NCBI GenBank assembly: GCA_030272585.1
Contig: BSYQ01000011.1
Span: forward strand, 4,092,001-4,156,000
Length of the DNA: 64,000 nt
Reading direction: 5' to 3'
Source of the DNA: Bryopsis sp. KO-2023
Lineage: Eukaryota; Chlorophyta; Ulvophyceae; Bryopsidales; Bryopsidaceae
Part shown: positions 24,335 through 34,457 of the stretch, in pieces
How the letters are laid out: every line of letters begins with the position of its first letter
How positions within the stretch are numbered: the first letter of the stretch is position 1
Made by a program: the position numbers and the translations under genes
Notes under the pieces: generated by a model
The model's database searches: none
What the model was told of the DNA's origin: nothing
The model's input: the letters and a program-made list of their open reading frames with translations, nothing else

Positions 24335-25847
24335 CTACAACACTTCTACAGACCCTGATTCCAACAAAGGCCTCACAGAATTGTACGGAAGCGGTCGAAC
24401 ATCACCTTTCAGAAGTGCCGTCTGCCTGCACACATACATCAGAAATGTTTCAGCATTTATTTTTAGACGTGCGAAATCGATTCTGTATTCTTAAGAAATT
24501 TTTAAGTTATTTTGCACAGGAGCAGATGCCTTTTTCGATCATTTAAATGACCTAATGGAAAACATGTCATATCGAAATAACCTCAAAATCAAAAAGCCAA
24601 TTAAGGTCTGTCTTGGATGAATGTGCATGTATTCCCCCCCCTAAAAAAAAATTAAATTAAATTAAAAGGAAAAACAAAAAACAAAACAAAAGAAGAATAT
24701 CAATTGAACAAAAATCGAAAGTTGGCGAAAGATGGAGCTCCTTCCCTTTCCCCCAAAAAAAACAAAATAAAGAAAACAAAACAAAACATAATAATAACAC
24801 ATGTGCAATGAAAACTGCTTTTCTCCTTCATGTGGAGAAGCATGCAGATTTCCATTCTTTCTTTGGGGAAATATCGCCAAAAAGAAAACACCAGTCCATT
24901 TCTTGGCCTACTCACCCTAGCAATGCATCCTCCACTTCGCAATCCTCGGTGGCCCTCACCACGATATGCATGTTCAAGCGGCTCACCTTGTCGTTTTCAT
25001 CTTCAATCGAAATGTTTTCCTTTTTGGCTTCCCGGATTCGCCACAGCATGCCGAGTTGATCCAACACCTGCCAAAACACAATTTTTTGCAGCAAACCCTC
25101 CACTCACGCACAGCATTCCAGTTCAGCCGTTGCATTCAAACATCCATTTTCTCTTTTCCAAAACGAGCAGCTTCCTCCTAGAGGACTAAAAAGCTACTTT
25201 CTCTAAACAACAGAAAGATGTTCTATGCAATAATTACCGGAAGACTTTGTCCAGTGAACACTCGTTTTCGATGGCTTTCAGTTGCCAGGAAATTTTTAAC
25301 TAGGAAGATTTTCTTTTTATATAAATGCATGCAGCTCACCCTTGTTGCTGCCAGTCTTTCCAGTCTGGTAAACGGCGAAAAGGATTTCTTTCCAGACTCC
25401 AGGTTTTGAACAGCCTGCAACAGCATGAAAGGATCGAAAAAAACCAAAAGCTTTTCTTTACCATCATTCTTTCATGTTTGACAAGAATCGAGGAAAACCT
25501 GTTCGATCAAATAACATAACCCATTACAAAAAGGACGAAACAGAAAAAAATTTGGTACAGCAGGGGTTGCATTCGTGCCTTATCTTTCAGCATACTCCAA
25601 GCTTCATTCTCAGCCAGCAGCTCAGGGGTGACTTTTTCTGCTAGAATTTCCTGAAAGCGAAAAAACCACGCCCATCTCCAGCGACATCATAGTTGCGCTT
25701 CGAGTTCACCACAGGTTAACTGGGGGCGAAGACTGTCGGCAATATTCGAAATGAAGCATCTGGGTCGATGGACCACCACAACCAATCACCACGAAGCCTT
25801 ACGAAAGGCAAATCTCTTGCAGCGTTTTCCAAGGACGCGGTTTCCAT
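24335..25847 (-). CDS. Small five-exon orphan protein (144 residues)
   Basis: Exons are 25803-25847, 25579-25650, 25340-25414, 24916-25067 and 24335-24425. All phases agree from ATG to TAG. The donors at 25802 (GTAAGG), 25339 (GTGAGC) and 24915 (GTGAGT) are strong. Exon 2 is best ended at a GC donor (AAG|GCACGA), which keeps the reading frame; a GT alternative 17 bases on gives a less protein-like continuation. The product is charged and mostly helical (RLERLAATRVLDQLGMLWRI) with no signal, membrane segment or motif I recognise. It shares a 167 bp divergent promoter with the pseudouridine synthase gene. Confidence 0.5.
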
Positions 25848-26014
25848 CGTTTTCTGCAAAACTGAACAGATAGTCCATGACGATTTCCACAAGAATGCTG
25901 CTCTTGGCGCAATGACAGAAACTCACACTTTTGCAGACCGACTCACAGGAGATCTCACACCCCACCTCATCACAAACATGCATCGTTTTGATTTCGGGCT
26001 AACGAATTCACCAG
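25848..26014. promoter_or_regulatory. Divergent promoter region
   Basis: Only 167 bp separate the start codons of the 144-residue orphan (-) and the RluD-type gene (+), so the core promoters and 5' leaders of both must lie here or overlap the genes. No TATA-like box stands out. Confidence 0.5.
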
Positions 26015-29000
26015 ATGCCCACCAGGCTATTTGTTGCCCGCTCTTTGGGGGGTCGCAGTTTCGGATTGAGTCCCCATGACCGACTGGGCTTCTTTGCCAG
26101 ACGGTCCTGGTGCAGAGATCAGGTAAGAAATCTACTCAATGGAATACAAGTCACCAGGAAGAGTTGGCAAACAACATTATGGGATGAAAGCATGCCTTGA
26201 TTATCGATCGTTTGTTTCAGTCTGAGTCTATCCCCTTGTTATCATCCACAGCTGAACACTAGGCATGTGGCGACGGGGGCAAAACAACAAGAAGATGATA
26301 CTTCCACACAAAAGGTGAGCCAAGACTCTGTGGGGAGATGTATCGGTCAAAGGCAAGGTTAGCAAATACTGCCGGCTGGACTGGAGCAAAGTCGAACGGC
26401 AGCCACTGGTCTGAACTCGATTGATGCATGTGGAAGAATGCTGGGCATTGGTTGAATCCCCTTGTTTTTGCTTGGAGGGCAAGCTCCGCTTGGATGCATA
26501 CATTGCACAAAGGGATGAGAAAGCCAGTCGAAGCCAGGTGCAAAATGCGATAAAATCTGGACATGTGTGCATTGATGGGAAGCCAGTCACGAAACCATCG
26601 CATTCTGTGAAGCAGGGGGACAACATCACTTATCGACTGGTTGAAAGAGTGCCGACACAAGTGGGTTCCGATGACTGGCAGCTGGTGCATTCCACGGGCG
26701 TTTTCACACACAAATCATATTAAGTTTTGTTTAGATGATTTGAGAAGTTTTTGTCTGGCTGTGAGTGGCTGTCAAAACGAAAACAAAAACAACTCTATGA
26801 CCAGCCCACTAAGAATAACATTGTGTAGTATGCGATATTATGATTTGGATAGAACAATGCTCTGGAATGTCATGCAATATATTTACTAATGCAAATTTGA
26901 ATGGCAATTCTTGCAGGTGTGCCCAGAAGATATACCGCTGGACACTATGTACAATGATGAGGACGTTTTGGTTATCAATAAGGTAGTTTTGGGGGGTCAC
27001 TGATTGAACCGAAATCGTATCGAATTTGAATTGAAGGGCAGAATTGGGCAGCCCCCCCCCCCCTCCTTTTTTTTTCGTTCTGCAAGCTTTGATTCTTGAG
27101 AATTGGTGTTTTTTTATGAGTCAATTCTGCAGATTGACACCTGTGTTTTCCTATGGTGGTGATTGGGATGAGGTCCCATTTGAAAGGCTTATGTCAATCA
27201 CTCTGCTAGTGGTTTTTGAATGGTTTTTTATTGGTTTTTAAGTGGTTTTGAAGGAAACCCCTTTCAATTGTGATGAGTGCCCCTGTTGAATCGTTGTTTT
27301 TGTTGATTAGCCTTCTGGCATGGTTGTCCACCCCTCTGCAGGGCACTGGGAAGGAACGCTGGTCAATGCTCTAATGCACCGTTTGAAATTGAAACCTTGG
27401 GACCTGAAATCCGATCAATCAAATCCTATCTCCTTTTCTCAATGGCAAAACGACCATGTCTCAGGTGGGGATGTTTTTCCATTTCGTAAAGGAGAAAGAA
27501 AAAGAAACAAGCCTTTGTTCTTTCGTGTGTGTGTGGGAGGGGGGCTCCGTGTTTGTCTGGAGACTGAAATGTGTCATTAGTCTGAATTTTAAAAAAGGCT
27601 GCTTGAGTGTAAAGTGGTTTGGTTGGGGTTATTTGAACCTCCAAGACTAAATGGACTAAACAGCTTCCATCAGATGTTGCAGGGTTGACCAATATTGGCC
27701 TCGAAAGCGAGGATTTTATTGAGCGAGAAGAAGAGGGAAAGGAAAGCAGCGATTCGATTACCCCTGCTGCAATTTTTCGACCGGGGATTGTCCATAGGTT
27801 GGATATTGGCACCAGCGGGGTGATGGTGGTTGCACTCAACACTTTCTCGCTTCGACACCTTTCGGAGCAATTCAAGAACCGGACGGTAAACAGCACCCTT
27901 GACAAGCTTCCAACTTCTTTTTAGGGGGGAAATCCTTTTGATTTGGATCGAAAGCTTTTTGAAAATTTTTTGGAGTTGAACCCTAATGTTTTCTTTTTTT
28001 CCTTTTTTTTTTGAAGTTGATGATGTTGTGCACCTCCATCGATTCATCCAATAACATAAGTGTTTGAAATTTTCCAAAAAAGAAGGATGAGGGGGCGAGA
28101 AAGTCCGTTTCTGCTTCAAAGAGAAGGATATCCTTTTCCCAAGCGAAATTTTGAAGTCCTGATTTATATATTGATATGATTATATTGATTTGCCGTTTTT
28201 TGAAGGTTAATCGTGTGTATCTTGCTCTAATGGTGGGCTGCCCGGATCCCGGGAAAGGCCGAGTTTCAACCAACATTGGACGAAATCCATCCGATCGTAA
28301 AACAATGACTTGTTTCGGTTACAACTCAACGAAAGGAAAACCCGCCACCAGCAACTACCAAGTGGTGGAGTCGCTTTTGGGGGGCAAAGTTTCACTGGTG
28401 GCTTGGAAGTTGGAGTCGGGGAGGACTCACCAAATCAGGTACACCCTTAATCGTATTTAGTGTAGTGTAGCATAGGCTATTTCTGTAAACAGCAGAAATT
28501 TCAGAAAACAGAAAATAGTGTGGGCCCCACCAAGAGAATTGAGTGGAGTTCAACGAAATGGGGATTTTGAAAAAACCAAATGGCTTTTAGAATATCCACA
28601 ATTGTGCATTTTGAAGTATTTTTTTGATGAAGCTGGATTGGATTAAGAACCTTTGTTGTGGAGCAGGGTCCACGCAAAACACATAGGCCATCCGATATTC
28701 GGCGACGAGTCCTATGGTCGTTCAAACAGCCGGGCCCTCGAGAAATGGGAAGGAAGCAATGAGCAATGGTGAGTCAGGGGTGCATATACAAGCAACACTT
28801 CCAGCTACGTAACTGATGAAATTATATATTTATTATTATTATTATTATTATTATTTATTATTCAGTCTTCCTGCAAATTGTGTTTCCTGTGTGTACGGTT
28901 GCTTGCAGGGACGCGATTTGTGATTTGGCTGCTTCATTGGGGCACCCAGCGTTGCATGCCGCCAGCCTAGACTTCGAACATCCAACCAAAAATCAGAGGT

Positions 29001-29074
29001 TGAAATTCGAATCCAATCTGCCTCAGGATTTCGCGCGCTCCTTGGTCACTTTTCGAAGCCTAGCCAACATTTGA
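26015..29074 (+). CDS. RluD-type pseudouridine synthase, probably organellar
   Basis: Nine exons: 26015-26122, 26252-26314, 26478-26660, 26917-26982, 27311-27464, 27674-27885, 28206-28438, 28667-28768, 28909-29074, giving 428 residues. Residues 1-36 are Arg/Ser/Phe-rich without acidic clusters (MPTRLFVARSLGGRSFG), typical of a mitochondrial or plastid presequence. An S4 RNA-binding domain spans about 58-110 (ASRSQVQNAIKSGHVCIDGK). The catalytic domain follows with DEDVLVINKPSGMVVHP and the active-site block GIVHRLDIGTSGVM, whose Asp is at about 235. The C-terminal block SGRTHQIRVHAKHIGHPIFG is also intact. The enzyme converts uridine to pseudouridine in RNA, in bacteria in 23S rRNA. Exon 6 could start nine bases later at 27683. 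All catalytic elements are present, so it should be active. Confidence 0.9.
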
Positions 29075-29523
29075 GATGGATTCCCACAATCTATTTTTGT
29101 GGAATTATCCTGTCGTTGCTTTTCTCAGTTTTGGTAGATCTGTTTTGATGCTGTGCCTTCCTTTGGCTGTTTCTGAAGTCCTAAATCCCACTTTTTCACT
29201 ATTTTTTTAAAGCGTTCGATTCCAAATATGAAGGGCCCCAATCTTGATTTGGCAGGCAGTTCTATGAAATAAGTTTTACAGGGACTGCATGGATGGCAGC
29301 CTCGATTGAATTCTTCAACCACATCCTTCGGCCCTCACTGTTCAGCGATCTCCAAGTTATGACTGGCACAACTACGACCTGCAGAAAATGCCTCCATGCA
29401 TTCAGGATGGCTCCAGTTTTTGAACAAACCAATACATCGTTTCCGAGGGAAAGAAAACAACACTATCTTTAAAATCCAATCTGCTAGAATCCCTGCTTCC
29501 GTGAATTTAAGAGAAATAAGAGA
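29075..29523. other. Convergent 3' spacer
   Basis: This lies between the ends of the pseudouridine synthase (+) and the RAP gene (-). No exon or repeat of note was seen. Confidence 0.5.
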
Positions 29524-31518
29524 CTAAGGCTTGTTTTTTTTTAGTGGAATTGAGCAACCATTAAGGAGCATTTTTGGAGGATTTTTGAACAGCTGTACCC
29601 TGAAACGAAGCGAAAGATGCATGTAGTCTTTCTGTTTAAACCCCACCTTGTATCCAGCTGTCCTCAGCAAACTGTTTCTCAACTGGGTGGCACCAACAGG
29701 ATGAGGTTTTTGAGGCTTCGAGTTGATTGCATAATGCGAAGGGCCATCCGCCTCCACCACAACATCGTATCCTTTCACCAATACATCAGCCAAAACACAC
29801 CCAGCTGAACCAACCACCGAATCCCTGACCACTTCAAACCCCAATTCTTCAACAACGCAGGCCACCTCTTCTTGAAATCTCGAGTTGGTGCAGTACAGAC
29901 TCTTCTGGCATTCGGCATTAGCATGAGAAAGAAAATCAATGGCTCCAGGATATGTTTCCTGGGCTTGGATGGTGTCAAGTCGATGTGCCGAAAGCGAGTA
30001 GCATCGAGCTATCCTGTGGAAGTCCCCAGTTTTGACCATCGCACCATGTCTTTGCTGATGTATGATTCCGTCTATGAGTGGAAAAAACAATTCCAAAGGC
30101 CAGGCATCAAAAACAAAGAGGGCCCACAACATGCTCGTTCCTGTTTGTATGGATTTCAGATCACCCACGTTGGAGCGAATCCAGGTCAAGGTGTATTGTA
30201 CCAAGGGCTCATGTCTGACGTATAGCACTGCACTGGAGTGGATCATTCTTGCCAACTGAATTTCAGAAACGGCATCGCCCTGTGCCTTCATCCATCTATC
30301 TACCAAATCTAAAAATAGATCCTGATCCAGGTAGGCGAAATCGGACATCGACCAGCACAAACTCGATATCTGACTGCAGCTCAAGGTCGCCCCACTGGCA
30401 AGGGCGGACTTCAGCGTTTTTGCCACATCCCTCATCAATGGCTTGACTATTCTTTGTAAATCAACTTGGGACATGCTCCGCCTTACACGGGCCAAATTAT
30501 GTAACACATCGGATATCTCGACAACAGAGAAATCGTCCAAACTATGCCGCACCCCCTTCACAAGCAACTCGATCAGCGATTTGTCATAGTATCTCATCCT
30601 CCCAAAACCTACCACGGCATCTGCTAGACAGCCAGGATTCGTATATCCCCCTAGGCACAGTTCCTTAGAAATCCGGTCGACAAGAAAACTCATTGTCTTT
30701 GCACCTTGTGCGGTGCGGCAATCGTATCTGACATTTGCTAAGGCTGTGACTACCGAGGACAATGCCCATTGATCAAAGTTGTCTGGACTTGTGGGAATCT
30801 TTTCGATCAAAGCCCCCAGCATTTGATCGCTCAATCGAAGCTTAGATTCTGCCGATAACAACATGGTGAGATGCTTTGCCTGGAGGTTCAACTCAGTTTG
30901 ACCTAATCTTTCCACCACCATTCTTGGGATTTCCCTCACACCAACATCAACATAACCCAGCTTGGCACACCCTGACAGTGTGCAGGCAACGCAGTAAAAA
31001 AACTCGGACTCTTTCAAATCAGCCAGCCCCATCGAGAACCCCCTCCCCAGGAATTTCGCCAGAATCTCCTGAAGCAAACCCACGAACCTATGGTTATTCT
31101 CCGACCCAAATACAAGCCCAGCTCCATACACTGCCTCAGCCCTGAACATCACCTCGCAGGGATTTCTGTGGACACCCCTTCGAATGCATTCTGCCAACAA
31201 CAATATGACTAAATTCCGGCACTGGGGGAAAGGCGGACTTGGGCTTTGCCCCTGAATTTTCCCCAATTCGGTCAGCATTCCGAAACTGTGAATCAATGCT
31301 CGGATTTCAGGGATGCTGATGTCTGTCACAAAGCCCTTTCTCCTGGCCATCTCGGCACCCAAGGTTTCCAGTGCTTTACTGCTGATGATGCGATTTTCTG
31401 TGCAAGAACGCATGGCGGACACCATTTGTGAAGGAGATAAATCGGCTGCTGAGGGCGAAATCTTTCTTCGAGCAGATTCGCCCCTAGAGGATGATCTGTG
31501 TGCTTTTGCGGCAACCAT
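29524..31518 (-). CDS. RAP-domain protein, intronless
   Basis: A single open frame of 664 residues begins at an ATG at 31518. The C-terminus (about 575-640) shows the RAP fold: DVLVKGYDVVVEADGPSHY, then LRNSLLRTAGYKVGF. This is a restriction-endonuclease-like domain found in organellar RNA-binding proteins (FASTK family, algal and apicomplexan OPR/RAP proteins). The middle is all-helical and repetitive in feel (SDVLHNLARVRRSMSQVDL, SALASGATLSCSQISSLCW), as expected for helical RNA-binding repeats. A role in mitochondrial or plastid RNA processing or translation is inference. The N-terminus (MVAAKAHRSSSRGESARRK) is basic and Ser-rich and could be an organelle leader. The lack of introns contrasts with the genes to its left. 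Confidence 0.8.
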   Translation of the reverse strand: MVAAKAHRSSSRGESARRKISPSAADLSPSQMVSAMRSCTENRIISSKALETLGAEMARRKGFVTDISIPEIRALIHSFGMLTELGKIQGQSPSPPFPQCRNLVILLLAECIRRGVHRNPCEVMFRAEAVYGAGLVFGSENNHRFVGLLQEILAKFLGRGFSMGLADLKESEFFYCVACTLSGCAKLGYVDVGVREIPRMVVERLGQTELNLQAKHLTMLLSAESKLRLSDQMLGALIEKIPTSPDNFDQWALSSVVTALANVRYDCRTAQGAKTMSFLVDRISKELCLGGYTNPGCLADAVVGFGRMRYYDKSLIELLVKGVRHSLDDFSVVEISDVLHNLARVRRSMSQVDLQRIVKPLMRDVAKTLKSALASGATLSCSQISSLCWSMSDFAYLDQDLFLDLVDRWMKAQGDAVSEIQLARMIHSSAVLYVRHEPLVQYTLTWIRSNVGDLKSIQTGTSMLWALFVFDAWPLELFFPLIDGIIHQQRHGAMVKTGDFHRIARCYSLSAHRLDTIQAQETYPGAIDFLSHANAECQKSLYCTNSRFQEEVACVVEELGFEVVRDSVVGSAGCVLADVLVKGYDVVVEADGPSHYAINSKPQKPHPVGATQLRNSLLRTAGYKVGFKQKDYMHLSLRFRVQLFKNPPKMLLNGCSIPLKKNKP

Positions 31519-31989
31519 TGCCTGGGATTTCTGGCCAATACAAAAATAGGAACAAGACCCAATCTGGATTTACTTGCTGGTCTGATTTTGTTTATTGGTT
31601 TGATCACTGTCAAGGTCACGTGGGTATTCATTCAGGTCTTTTTTTAGAATTCGGATGTCAGACATGATGCTTTCCATAAAGACAACCCCTCCACAAAATG
31701 CGCTCACCGAAAACTGGAGAATGATTCTGGTGGGCTTCGGAGTTCGGTTAATGCGCGGGTGGGCGGTTAGGGTAACAACTGGAGATGGCCTGGTGGTCAA
31801 CATGCCGAGTGGCGGTTGGCGCGACGGTTGGGCGGATCTCTTGGCACCCAATTAGGTGACGAAGCGCTGTGTTGTACAGTCTTTTCCGCTCGTACCCGGG
31901 CATATTACGTTTTGTGCAGATCGGACGTGTTGCAGGTTACGGATTTCCCAGCAACAGGCGTACCTTTCCTGGCGACCCAACACACGACC
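31519..31989. promoter_or_regulatory. Divergent promoter of RAP gene and membrane paralogue A
   Basis: This 471 bp gap is CpG-rich near the plus-strand gene. The frame of the membrane protein stays open upstream of its ATG to about 31816, but contains no earlier ATG, so I start the gene at 31990. Confidence 0.45.
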
Positions 31990-33387
31990 ATGTCGCGCAT
32001 CTCCGCCTTCTTCAAGCGCCTCTCTTGCCCGCGCATCACTTGTCCGCGCATAACCTGCCCGCGCATAACCTGTCCGAGCATTAGTCTCCCGCGCATCGCT
32101 TGCACCCAGGAGCTGGTTGCGCACCTACTAACCGCGGTCGTCGCTTTCGTCGCACTCGTCGGCGTGGGCTTGTCCAGCGCCGAGGTCATCTTGGGTTACC
32201 GTGACTGCCTGGACTCCCCGACCGAAGCAACGGAATGCGGAAACCACTTTCGTCCAGCGGTATGGGCGTTAATTCTGGAGCTGGCGGTGCTGGTGTTGAC
32301 TTTGGCAGGGTCGATGATGGGTTTTGTTGAGAAAGCGCACCACGCGGTGGTGGGATTTCTGGTACTCGGCGCAGCTGGGATGATCAACTTTTCCGAGAAG
32401 ACGTTGATGGGAGAATCTAACATCGAAGGGAGCCAGGAAAAGGTCGCTGCAGCTGGTTTTATCACCCTCGCGGTGGTCAACGTCGGGCTGATCTTGTGGT
32501 TGGGCATCCAGCGCGTGAAGAGCAACTCCAGCGGCTTGAGGCCCGTGCGGGAATGTTCCCCTCAGCGTTTCGCCTTGTTACTATTCGTCACTTTCGGGGT
32601 ATGCATCGGAGCATTCATGGTTGGTGCCAGTGTGGTGGAGCAACGCAACGAATGTGATGGCAAGAAAGACTGTGTGAACGCTTTGGACGCGGGCTTGAAG
32701 TGGTGGGGCGTTGCAGTTGTGCTGGCAGTTATGCTCACTGTGGGCGTCTGTGAGGCTTTCGGGATTTTGGAGAATTTCGGTACGACGCTCGCGGCTTTGG
32801 TCGCTCTTGCCGCCATCACCGTTATGGACATCACCGACAGGTCCCTTCCCGCGTCCGGAGAAGCGGAGGACATCGAGGCCGCCGGGTTGATCGTTCTGTC
32901 GGTCGTTTCGCTCTTTGTTATATTGGTGCTCGGGTTGATCAACGTCGGGAGGCCGGGGGTCGAGCAAAGCGGAGAAGACAACACAACGTTGATCATCTAC
33001 ACGACGTTGCCGCTCGTGTTCGGCAGTGCGTTGACGATCGCCGGGGTCGCCCGATTCAACAACACATGCACAGATGACTGCATGGGTGGCAAATTCAACT
33101 TCATGTACTGGACGATCGCCTTCGAGCTGGCAGCAGTCATCCTCTCCATTGTCGGCAAGAAGGTCTCTTTGGAAATCCTCAGAGTGCCCTCCATATTGTT
33201 CGTTGTTCTTGCGACTGCTAGCCAGATGGTGGAGGTGGAGAAACTGTTCAATGTGGGGGATAAGGATTTGGGCCTGGCGGCGGCTGGGTTCATGCTGACG
33301 AGTGCAATGAACTTCGTGTTGATCGGATTGCTGGGCTATGAAGGGGACGCCAGCGATTGGGGAAGCTTCGCTTTATTGGAGGGTTGA
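31990..33387 (+). CDS. 12-helix membrane protein, three repeated four-helix modules (paralogue A)
   Basis: An intronless frame of 465 residues. After a short N-terminus with five pentapeptide repeats (CPRIT type, about 13-37) come three modules of about 125-140 residues. Each has helix 1, a loop with a cysteine pair (C73/C83, C222/C228, C360/C364), helix 2, helix 3, a charged loop ending in Ala-Ala-Gly (about 155, 298, 432) and helix 4. Module 3 carries YWTIAFEL; modules 1 and 2 carry weaker versions (VWALILEL, KWWGVAVVL). I do not recognise a named family. The four-helix layout with a loop disulphide is reminiscent of MARVEL or claudin-type proteins, but the motifs differ. It lies in tandem with paralogue B 1.07 kb downstream, same strand and also intronless. 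The product should be an integral membrane protein; function is unknown. Confidence 0.8.
   Translation: MSRISAFFKRLSCPRITCPRITCPRITCPSISLPRIACTQELVAHLLTAVVAFVALVGVGLSSAEVILGYRDCLDSPTEATECGNHFRPAVWALILELAVLVLTLAGSMMGFVEKAHHAVVGFLVLGAAGMINFSEKTLMGESNIEGSQEKVAAAGFITLAVVNVGLILWLGIQRVKSNSSGLRPVRECSPQRFALLLFVTFGVCIGAFMVGASVVEQRNECDGKKDCVNALDAGLKWWGVAVVLAVMLTVGVCEAFGILENFGTTLAALVALAAITVMDITDRSLPASGEAEDIEAAGLIVLSVVSLFVILVLGLINVGRPGVEQSGEDNTTLIIYTTLPLVFGSALTIAGVARFNNTCTDDCMGGKFNFMYWTIAFELAAVILSIVGKKVSLEILRVPSILFVVLATASQMVEVEKLFNVGDKDLGLAAAGFMLTSAMNFVLIGLLGYEGDASDWGSFALLEG
32026..32100 (+). repeat. Five in-frame 15 bp tandem repeats
   Basis: These encode CPRIT, CPRIT, CPRIT, CPSIS and LPRIA. DNA units are close variants of TGCCCGCGCATAACC. 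They lie just before the first membrane helix of paralogue A. Confidence 0.85.
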
Positions 33388-34457
33388 TTGTCCAACGATC
33401 CTTGAACAAGAACGCATAATTGTAGAGTCGATCGATCGGGGGAGGAGAAAGTTGGGGTTTTCTACGTTACTTGGGTTTTTTATGAACAAGATGACAAAAA
33501 AAAAAAAAAAGAATGAGGCGAGGCATGGTGAAGAAAAATAGGACAAAAGTTATGATCTTTTTTTTTATATACCCCTTGGTGGTGTTTTTTTTTTCTTTTT
33601 CTTGGGAGATTCATCTGCATGTCGGTTTTTTTTCTTTCCCTTCTCATAATTAATTTCGGCAGTTTTTTTGCCAAGGAGTTTGGATGGGAAGGGATTTAGG
33701 CTATGTTGGGTGTATTGAACATGGAACGAGGGATGTGGGAGTTTGAAAATGATCCCTATTTTGTTGTGCTGGATAAAGTCATGATTTAATCGCATTATTT
33801 TCAAGAATGACCATATCATTGTCTCAGACAGAATCCCTTCTTGTCATCTTTACTTTTTTTTAGGGGAGGGGCTGGGGATAACGAAAACTAGATTCGGACA
33901 TGAGCCCTTTTTTTTCTGGTGGTTTGGGGAAATTGGAAACTAGATCCACAGATGAACCCTTTGTTTTGTGGTTGGGGGAATTGAGAACCAGATCTGCAGA
34001 TGAGTGCCTTTTTTTTGGTGGTGGGGGGAAATTGAAACCTAGATTTGCAGCTAAGCCCTCCTCAATTTTGACCCTCAGCAGCTCTCTGGAAAATGCACAT
34101 TCCCAGCTAACTTGGTCTGGATTCCCCCCCAGGCAAGAGGAGATTTTCTGATTTGAGGGGAAAAGATACGATGTGGGTGAAATCTCGACGGGGCAGGGAA
34201 CCGACCAGGCCCGTCATCCAACATAAAGCCAGCTCAGACGTCACCAGCAACCCCCGAACAAAAGCGTTTCGCAGAATCGAACGGTCCTGGTTGCGCTCTC
34301 CGAAAAAGGTGACGGGGCAGTACGAAAATAAGGGTGAGCACTGTACTGCCGATGACGCAAGCGGTGGTTGCCAACAGATCCGCGCGACGACAACTAAAAC
34401 GATCGCGACCCTCCTGAGCGGATCTGGTTTGTTTGTTCCTGGCTGCAGCGAGTCAAC
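33388..34457. other. Spacer between the membrane paralogues, with about 50 bp tandem repeats
   Basis: Contains T- and A-runs and, at 33886-34065, about 3.5 copies of a roughly 50 bp unit that starts AACTAGAT, continues with CAGATGA and CCC, and then has a T run and a G-rich block. No exon was found. The stretch from 34160 to 34457 is CpG-richer and is probably the promoter of paralogue B. Confidence 0.55.
33886..34065. repeat. About 50 bp imperfect tandem repeat
   Basis: Unit starts are at about 33886, 33937, 33986 and 34035 (spacing 51, 49, 49). The last copy is partial. Confidence 0.75.

Noticed and set aside
26259-26711. 150-codon minus-strand frame over RluD exons 2-3
   Set aside because: Antisense to a well-supported S4-domain exon.
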